64,000 bases of DNA from NCBI GenBank assembly GCA_037013495.1, contig CM072807.1, forward strand, positions 12,501 through 76,500. Reading direction: 5' to 3'. Position 1 is the first letter of the stretch. The number at the start of each line of letters is the position of its first letter. The translations under genes and the position numbers were made by a program. This document shows, piece after piece, positions 55,401-64,000 of this stretch. The DNA is from Hippophae tibetana. Its lineage: Eukaryota; Streptophyta; Magnoliopsida; Rosales; Elaeagnaceae. A model generated the notes under the pieces. That model saw only the letters and a list, made by a program, of their open reading frames with translations, had not been told where the DNA came from and made no database searches.

Positions 55401-58400
55401 GAGTTCCTAAGTCACAATTGAAGAAGATCAGTAAAACTGTAAAAGAACAGAGTCGGACAACTCTAGAAACTAGAGAAATATACCAACACCACCTCCAAAT
55501 GCTTTGAGCATATATAAGCATGAAGAGATTTGAAATGAATGCATATAGTGGGGTTCAGCAATCCATGAGTTTTCAATGTGAGAAAACGCCGCAATCTTTC
55601 CAGAGATGACCCATGAAAACTTCCCAGGTCAAGATTAATTAACTCACTGGAAAAAATGACAAGCACGAATTATTTAGCATACTACCTCTTCTCACCCTAA
55701 GCAAATGTCTGTGGCAGGTTGCTTCTCTCCAGTCTCCAAAAAGATTGGATTGAATGTTACCACTAAGGATGTTGTCAACAGATGCATAGTCCAGAAAATA
55801 AGTTTTGACCTTATAATGAACACCACAAAAATGCACATGTAAATGCTTAAACATGTGGAAATTTGAACCACGACATACAAGACGAGCACAACTGGTGCAC
55901 GTAAACATATTGGTACTTCTTATTAATATAAATAATTAACACTATACAAACATGCACACCACATTTACCACAACATCATTGACATCCCTACGCTTAGGGA
56001 AGACAATAAGTTGCACACTCAATCAGCAAAATGTACTTTCAAAAGAATACAAATATTCATGTCATTGAGAGTCGACCAAAAAAAACATGTGTGTGTGTGT
56101 GTATTATAGCAGAACATACAGAAAGCAATTCCGAACCACTGATGAGTCCTCCTGCTTGAGTTGATTCAGTCACTATACTGCTAGTTGGTGAGAATTCTTC
56201 ATTCCACCTACTGGAAGATCTCCTAGATCTGAAGTCAGAAGTTGATTCTAATGGACCAGAAGCAAAATATGGAGATATCTTCTGATTCTCAACCTCAACA
56301 TGCAAAACCTCATGCACTCCATCCGATTGCTGACATAGAAAATGCACAAAAACTAATACTTTGGTCAAGTTGGAGGTGATTACTTTTTAAAGTAAGTGAT
56401 CAGTTACTTCTAAACTGCATTAACATGATTATATAATGACAAAGCAAAAAATGATGATGCTAATCATCTACTTGAGCTTTTCATTAGTAATCCGGAGCTT
56501 TTTACTTTTAATAATTGAAAATAGAACTCACGTCATCCTCGACCACAGAAGGAGTCCGTTGATGACAAGGAATATCACTCAAATAACCTGGAATGGTATT
56601 TTTTGAAGATACGAGAATAAGCTTAGTTAGCCTTTGGATTCTACTCATTAGAGCAGCCTTGGCATCCTCTTCTTCCTCCAGTCTAGACTGCATTTTAACT
56701 TGACCTTCTTCCAACTGTTTGTCACAAGTTAGAACGATGAAAACTAAATCTCGTCATGGAATCATCATAGACCTTTAACACTATTAAAATTCAAGAATAT
56801 GTGATGGGGGTCAAAAAAAAACAAAACCTTCTGCTTCAAGGTCAATATCTCCTCGTGATTGACACCAACAAGCATTCCCCTTCTTAGCTGATCAAGCTCT
56901 TGTTTAAGAATTGAAATCTCTCTTTGATACTTCTTAATCAATGATCTCTCGTCAATTATCTAGCACAATAACGTCAAATAGCAGCAGTGAACTAAATTAT
57001 TGCTACTAAACTACAAACACATTCTTAGGTGCAAGTTGTGTATCACACCTTATTACGTGATGCATAAATTTCTACTCTCTTTGCTCTGCTTGCAAATTTC
57101 AATGTATTGTGTGTTTCCTCCATGTTACTTGAAGCAGGAGTAATTGTACATATAAGCTGGAGGTTTTGTTTGCATTGAAAAAGAACAAGTCAAATGACTA
57201 GGTCGTTAAAATTCCAACGTAAACTCCAAAGTAAACGGCAAACAATTTATTTTGTAAATATAAATTTGTAAGGAAACTATATTCAAAAGTCAAAGCAACT
57301 TGTAGGTACACTGCATGTGCAAGAAAATCCTAAAGGGGGAATAAAATGTCATGGTTAAATAATTTAATTATAGGAATGCAAGATTTCCAACTCACAGAAA
57401 CATGCCCATGCCCACTCAATGAAGATTGTAATAGGCGGGTAAGTTTAGAATCACGATATGGAACATGAGATGCCTTTCCTTCACTTAGTTTTCCTATCAC
57501 CTTCACAAAGAAACAAATAGAATTATAAAGTTATTTCAAAGAAGAACAATTAACAGCTCATGATGCAGAGTCTTTTCTAAGGAGGAAAAAGGCATCTACA
57601 GCCAACATAATTACATAACGGACATCATCTGTCCCCATCCAACATATTCTGAAAATATTACAGGAAAACAATTTGGCTTGCGTTTCTTCAGAGAAAAGAC
57701 AACAGTAATAGATTGTGCACATTAAAAAAAATGAAATTCCATGCTAAGTAAAATATGGAAAGCAAGGCACCTACAGTTCCAAGTGTCAGGAGACTTTTGT
57801 TTATGTAAGATCCTTCCTTTCTTCTGAGTCCAGTTGTTTCAGTTTTTGAGCTTTCAGATCCAGCTAGATCAATCAAATTCTGAAAAAAAAGGACAAAGAA
57901 ATTAGTCCACCCAGTATATGAAATGAACATTGGTTTTTTTAGAATGAAATTTGAGTAGAAGCATACAAGTTGAGAGAAGATAACCCCATCATATTCATCA
58001 CCATGGGCACTACTTTCGATCATCTGCAAATGGATTGCCAAGTCAGAGAGAGCAGAGTATAATAACACTTGTAGCATTTATCTAGTCCAGAGAAAATAAA
58101 TAACTACAACCTCTTAGAATAGTAATTCTTGATAACAGCTATAAGCCAAAGAATTAAGTACTAGAAGCCAGTGAAAAGAAAACCAATTGTAGGTCTCATA
58201 GCTTTTACAAAATGAGTGCTTCCCGTAGCTATATCTTTAAAAAAAATGCACTTTATTCCTAAAAAAACTTTAAAAAGGGACTAAAGTTCACCACATTTTT
58301 CAAAATTGTGGGACTAAAGTGCTCTAGTTGAAAACTATGAAACTAAATTGCTCCTTTATCTAAAACTATGATACTGCTTGCGCCCTTCTCCCTAAAAAAT

Positions 58401-61400
58401 AACATTCAATAAAAATGTGGCAAGATTTAAAATGACAATGAAGCAAACTCAATTTTACAAGGAGCAGAATGGCATGCTAGTATTTAAAACAAGATAGCAA
58501 CTATTATGTATAGAACAGGAAAAAAAAAAGCAAGATCTAACAGCAAAAACCAATCAAGCCAAAGCATTTGAGAAACATATGCACTTATTTAAAAGAACTT
58601 TTACCAGCGTGAATATTGTATGACTTCGGCTACTGAACAGATTAAAGTTGTTAGATCCAACATGACGATGTTCTGCATCATCAACACCGATTACACAGAT
58701 ACAACTTGTTACTTGCAATACATTTTGTTCATTCAATCAATTTTAAATAATAAAATCAGCACAAAATAAAGTTGTTGACTTGTATTTGACAGAAATCAGT
58801 ACAGCAGATACCTTCCCCAGCAGCAATGAAAGAGAGTGCATGCCCAGGAGACAGAACAACCTCTTCCTTAATCCCTTCTACATAAGTGCCCTGAAAGAAT
58901 GAGAATGATAAAGAAACCCATCAATCTGCATCAAAAAATTAAATCTCATATAATGGACACATCAAGAGAAAAATAGAAACAAGAAGACAACACCATAAAG
59001 GAAAATCTTCATGGCAGGCAGCTGTTCCAAATTTCAAATGAAAATCATGAATTGAGACCACAAAGCCCAATCTGTTATATTATGTAGGCTACCGCTTATT
59101 AGCTTAACCTTGAAGGAATTGGACACATTTTGCAAAGCTCTCATCATATATGTATTGAATATGATAACCATACATATCAAAGGGGAAAATGCTTGATTTG
59201 AAACTAATAATTTTCAAAGTTTAAGCACATAACACAAACAATAGTTTCTATGAATTTCACCATTTTCCAAGCTTTCCAGAACATTCAATTATGTCAAACA
59301 AAGCAATGGAACACAGTTCTACAAGGAATCCTAAAATAAAATACAGGAGGAGCAAAGAAAGGAGAAAGATGGGTAATAAATAAGACTATAAGAGGTTAAA
59401 AAAAACATTATACACATAGTTGCTAAGCAAGATATTTTAATTCATGATAGGAGACCTGTGCATCTTCTCTGACACGCAAATTCTGACCAGTTGGATCAAG
59501 TAAGTCATTTATCACCTGAAATCAAAAAAAGAAGACAAAAAAAGCAACAAAAATCAGTTATCATATATGTTAAAGAAAAGTAGAATTGTGTCAGACAAGC
59601 AAGGAAGCTTCTATGTTGCCATTAATAACCAGTAAAACAAATCACCCCAAGAGAATATTGAATAAGAAGACCCATAATAGTTCAATTTCAAAAGAATGAG
59701 AAACTAAAAAAGAACCCCAGAGAAAATGTTGCTTCAAAAAACTCAATCCTAATGGAATAATCTATTGGCCACATGTCTTAATACACTTACACTTCCAAGT
59801 TATGTTAGACAAACTCTTTTAAGACACCAAAAATTGTAATTTTTTTGGAAAGGTATATAGGTGTCAGTACACACACCCACTTTTCTTAATTTTTTGTAAA
59901 TTTACACCAAATTGAGGTATCCAAGTACCCATACCCATGTCCATGTCATATTATTTGTCATGGGTACTTCGCAAAAAATGAAGAATACAAAGTAAAATAT
60001 TTACTAATTACTGACCTCATTGTAGATTTCCAGATATGACACACGCAGTAAAAACTCTTTTCCGGGAGTCTGTAAGAAAATAAAGCAATATCTGTTAGCT
60101 CGTTAAGATATGCAGATGAGTCAATTTATGGTCAAAATTGACGAAGTAAAACAATAAAAGCTTTCATGAGGTCTAAGGCTATCACAGGGAAAGTAGATGG
60201 CCAGTAAACAATATAGAACAAGTATTTAAAAAAATACAGCATTAGCAAAAAAAAAAATCTAAAAAACAAGTGCCTTTGGCACAGGTCCCTCACTTCCATT
60301 GAATAGATAAATCTTAATATTTTTTCTTCTTTTTCCCAGTTTCCCTAAAGACGAGTAGCACTTCACACAATAGGATATGACAGCTCCACCTTATCCATAA
60401 TAGAGCAGTCAACTACAATAGATGCAGTTAAGAGTCATTTACCAGTACTTGTTGAAAAACAAAATATAGAAAATCAAATTCCAAAATCACAATTGCCCAA
60501 ATGCGTAGAGATTGGATATCAGAGTGATGAACTGGTGGTCTTGAGAAATTGTCAAAAAATAATATTTTATAAATTAATATATTATAAAATGAAGTAAACC
60601 AAAAAAAGCCTACAGATAAGTCTCATGCTTCATACACTATGAATTTTGCAGGAACACTTACATCTTGAATAATGCTGAATACATCCTTTATAGCCAATGG
60701 AATAATGCCTGGAGAATTTTGATCTCCCTGTGTAGAATACAAGAAACAATTCAAACATCAACGATGAGATTACCTAATGCATCAAATATACCAAACTACT
60801 AAACACTGGAGAATTTAAATATCCCAATATTTGAGAGATGATTTTGGTAAGCTAAAAAAAAGTGTTGATAAGAATTGAAAATAGAAATTAAAGAAAATTC
60901 CATGTAAATCCAAACTGAATACGATAAATACATTAACTTGGAAACTTTAGCCAGAACTAAATGCACAACAATAAAGGAAAGTACATGGTGATACAGAAAA
61001 TTTGAGCAATGTTTTTTTCCCGTAAAACAAGGAGCCAATTAAGATCTAAGCAAATACTTCTTGAAAACGTGTTTTTAACAGTAGCCTCCTCAGTCAAAAA
61101 GATCAAATTAATCTTACATTGACCAGTAATGCTTTCAAGGAACATATGGCACTATCCAACAGATTAACACGAGCTAAATGATATGAACACACTGCATCTC
61201 TCTGGAGATGCCAAAAAGAGGGAACTGCCATGGTGGCAATGTCTTCTCGTGTTGTGGTTAGCAACAATACATTCAAGCCCTAAATCCACTCAGTGGAGAG
61301 AGATCTAAGGATTACAATGTCTGGTTGGCACCCATAATTGGATCAACATTGCCCATCAACACAACTAATAAAAGATAAGTAATTCATGCCATAACTAAGG

Positions 61401-62926
61401 AAGTTTGCAAATGAAGGAACCTGTTATAGAAGGGCAATTGAAAAAATTAATCAAGATGACTTCTTAATAAAGGTGCTAGCAAATCATGTCTAAAATATAA
61501 TTATTATGCGTTGTGTACAATAGTTAGAAACAGACCACAAAGTTGGATGGTTAATAAGTTTTAACTGCAAGCACTGAGAAGTGAAAAATATATATTTCTC
61601 TTAGATGAAAAATGTCGTCTTAAATTTATTGATGAGAGTAGTACGCTCTATTGCTAAAGGTGAATTGCATAGGCACAAATAACAGAGCTATAGTCTGGCA
61701 GTAGAAATTCACATGTCATAATAAAACACTAATGAGGAAACGGATAATGAAACGGAAATAATGCATCCTTCAAAACTTTAGCACTTACATGCATAGTGTG
61801 CGTCTTCCCACTACTTGTCACACCATATGCAAAAACTGTTCCTGCAGTAGCAATATAACAAGCAAAACCTAGCAGCTGCTCCAAAACAAGAAAGTTCGAA
61901 GAGACAAAACTTCAATGCAATAAATCCCACTCAGTCACACACCATTCAGTTAAAATTAATTTAATTTCCCAATTTAACCCAAAGTTAATTTTCAAATTAA
62001 CGTCGCTTTAATTTTATTACAGATACATTATTAATCCAAGACATGTTACCATGAATTAGCCTTTTTAAGTTTAGAAAATAAGATATTCAATACCATTAAC
62101 ACCCTCCATGGAAGCCTTGACAACAGGTTTAGCGGCAACATCATATACTTCCTGCGAAGTAGTATTCTGTCCAAAGACTCTATCTGCAACGACAAAGCAC
62201 CCCAAAACCCAAATATTAAATTCCCATAGTCAACTAAACTAAAATGCAAATCAAAATCAAAATCGCATCAATCAATAATTTGCATTCGCATTACACGAAT
62301 TCACCAAAATCGAAATCAGCTACAAACCAAAATTAAAAATCAAACAGTAATACCAAATGCATAAAATGTAGCCGGATTGTGCTCTTGTCTCACAATCTTG
62401 TCACCATCTGCATACCACGCGATCTCATCCCCTCTCTGATACTCCCTATCACTGCAAACCACAATTTCCAACAAAACCAAACCAGTCAAGCACATTACCC
62501 CAAAACAAAACCTAAAAATGAAACATGTAAATTTTAATTCAATTTCAAGCCCCACAGATCTGATCTAAAACTCTCAGATATAACACAACAGTACCTCATC
62601 GGCCGAAACCTAACTGTCACCGATATACTATCACCAGACCTAAGCGCATCCATCGGCTCAGCAATCAACTCACTAGACGCAAATGCCACCGGAGTAGAAC
62701 CGCCGTAACCTCGTGGAGCAGAAGAAATAGACTCAGACCTCCCGCGACTTGGAGTCATGGGTCGGGAACCTAGTCCACCGCCCGAGTTGAAGTAGGACGA
62801 AGCGGAAGAGAAGCAAGAACGAGGTATAAGCCGGCCGCTATTGAACGAAGACGAGGACGAATATGGAGTCGACGGTTTACGATGCGAAAATGGCGAGCTA
62901 CTTCTTGCTCGTGACGATGAAGCCAT
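52497..62926 (-). CDS. Kinesin-7 motor with C-terminal RING finger (KIN-7D-like)
   Basis: Plus-end-directed microtubule motor of the plant kinesin-7 group that also carries a RING-HC finger. Arabidopsis relatives are labelled mitochondrial or microtubule-associated. Twenty-four exons (first 62595-62926; largest 52941-53678; last 52497-52582) join in frame to 1086 residues, against about 1055 in Arabidopsis. N-terminal Ser/Arg-rich tail 1-105 ([20 protein letters not shown]). Motor domain about 106-440: P-loop GVTSSGKT (180-187), switch I SSRSH (291-295), switch II DLAGSE (323-328). Neck and stalk with coiled coil ([20 protein letters not shown] and the stretch after residue 640). RING 1039-1073: CKVC, CRH, CKSC, CPIC. 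The ATG at 62926 is chosen because it begins the conserved MASSS; an upstream in-frame TTG is not a plausible start. Fully open, no broken exon. Confidence 0.95.
55175..55240. repeat. 33-bp tandem duplication spanning a kinesin splice acceptor
   Basis: Units 55175-55207 and 55208-55240 both contain ...TTTCAG|GGAGGAATG on the minus strand. The exon 55043-55183 can therefore start at 55183 or at 55216. The longer form adds 11 residues in frame ([11 protein letters not shown]) without a stop. Confidence 0.85.
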
Positions 62927-63059
62927 TGTGTCCAACCGGACGAATCACGAATTGAAGTGACTCGAACCAGCAAAAAAAAAATGTTGAACAAAGAAGAAGA
63001 AGAGAGCATGTCAGAGAGGTCACATGGTTTGGAACACAAAAGTAAACTTCATTATTTTA

Positions 63060-64000
63060 ACTTTCTTTAATTTCATCCTATTTATTCTCCCTTTTTTTTA
63101 TTTTTGGAGATATTTTGTATTTTCTTATAAAGCTATTTACTTCTCTCACTGAGAATGAGAGAGCCAAAGAAAGTGTGTTTCGTCGTCTTTAAGACAGAGA
63201 TTGTTGCAGATAGAGAGAAAAACAATATAATAACTGGTGAGAGAGAGAGGAGAGCACTAGAGTTTGTTCAGGTTTGAATTTTCTGGGTTTTAAATTTAAA
63301 CTGCATAAGTTTTTTTAATTAAAATTTAAACTGCATAAGTTTTTTTAATTAAAATTTAAACATGAGAAATGAAATTACTGTGGTAGGTGCGAAGTGAATC
63401 GGTGATGACTGATGAGGTAGAAGAAGAAGATCGAAAAGACGGAAGATTGGTGAAACCAACGCGCTAAGATAAACTTGGGAGTGAGCGGGAATGCTAACAG
63501 TGGCTAGCTAGTAGCTACGACTGTCCATACTCCATATTAGGGATAGGTCTCCGACGGAAGGAACGGTTATACTTATAAGTATAATAATAATTATGACTCT
63601 TTAATATTTATTTAACACACATTTTAAATTAAAATTAAATGTATAAAATTAAATCTAATTATTTTAAATATTATGTATTTTATTATTAAAATTATATTTT
63701 TTATATAATTATATATATATAATATTAATATTTTTTCAATTAATCATGTATTATAATAATTATTTATACAATACATCTTATATTATTTTTAAAAAATCAA
63801 ACTTTTATAATTAATTATAATTTTAATAATACATAATTAAAATATAAATTTTACCCTACAAATAATTAGATTTTACTCTTTTTCTTACTAATTTATCATT
63901 CGGTGTATTTCTCTTCGGACGATAATTTCTAATCCCATTGAATTTTCGCACAAATTTTGATTGTTGGGGAATTGGCATCCTTAATATTCTCTGTAATTTT
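63060..64000. other. Upstream flank of the kinesin gene
   Basis: GA-rich stretches near 63140-63255 look like a 5' leader or promoter region. A perfect 30-bp tandem duplication occupies 63301-63330 and 63331-63360. From about 63580 the sequence is A/T-rich, with no coding frame supported. Confidence 0.5.
63301..63360. repeat. Perfect 30-bp tandem duplication
   Basis: The 30-bp unit beginning CTGCATAAGTTTTTTT occurs twice in succession without mismatch, about 380-430 bp upstream of the kinesin start codon. Confidence 0.95.

Noticed and set aside
58200-58400. Possible MITE in a kinesin intron (AGGGACTAAAGT-like blocks in both senses)
   Set aside because: The inverted pattern is too short and degenerate to set ends or a target duplication.

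Overview
The window is nuclear DNA from a land plant, almost certainly a eudicot. It has spliced genes with GT-AG introns, an AT-rich intergenic background, a plastid sigma factor and a plant-type kinesin-7, and nested Athila-type Ty3/gypsy, hAT and CACTA elements. I could not assign a species.

Layout. Bases 1-24000 are a transposon cluster with no host gene recognised. In order they hold: a rearranged Athila-type LTR (1-1896); a second LTR remnant (about 2208-2763); a decayed plus-strand Athila-type element with gag and protease but no polymerase (about 2830-10365); and a Sleeper-type hAT transposase pseudogene (12361-23990). The hAT pseudogene is split by two later insertions: a 6.5-kb minus-strand gag-only LTR element (14235-20747, target duplication TGTAC) and a 2.8-kb CACTA element (21036-23852, target duplication TCT). 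Bases 24000-26900 are AT-rich and hold nothing I can name.

Bases 26975-62926 carry four host genes, all on the minus strand. They are MCM4 (replicative helicase subunit, 17 coding exons), alpha-COP (COPI vesicle coat, 3 exons), a plastid sigma factor of the SIG2 type whose 5' exons come from a different plastid-protein family (11 exons), and a kinesin-7 with a C-terminal RING finger, KIN-7D-like (24 exons). The exon chains were traced by eye from splice sites and protein continuity, and each closes in one frame: 764, 1218, 669 and 1086 residues. Between and inside the genes lie three copies of one hAT-type MITE family, a poly(A)-ended retroposon with a 12-bp target duplication, another MITE in an alpha-COP intron, a gypsy remnant, a 353/354-bp inverted repeat with a 58-bp spacer, and a broken B-box (BBX20-22-like) gene copy.

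The four genes serve unrelated housekeeping jobs (DNA replication, Golgi-ER traffic, plastid transcription, microtubule motor). The shared strand is not evidence of a common pathway. The most unusual points are the in-frame plastid-protein/SIG2 chimera, an MCM4 whose first usable start codon is split by an intron and whose usual Ser/Thr-Pro tail is nearly absent, the long hairpin repeat, and the gag-only LTR element with two gag copies and a 31-bp minisatellite of different size in its two LTRs.
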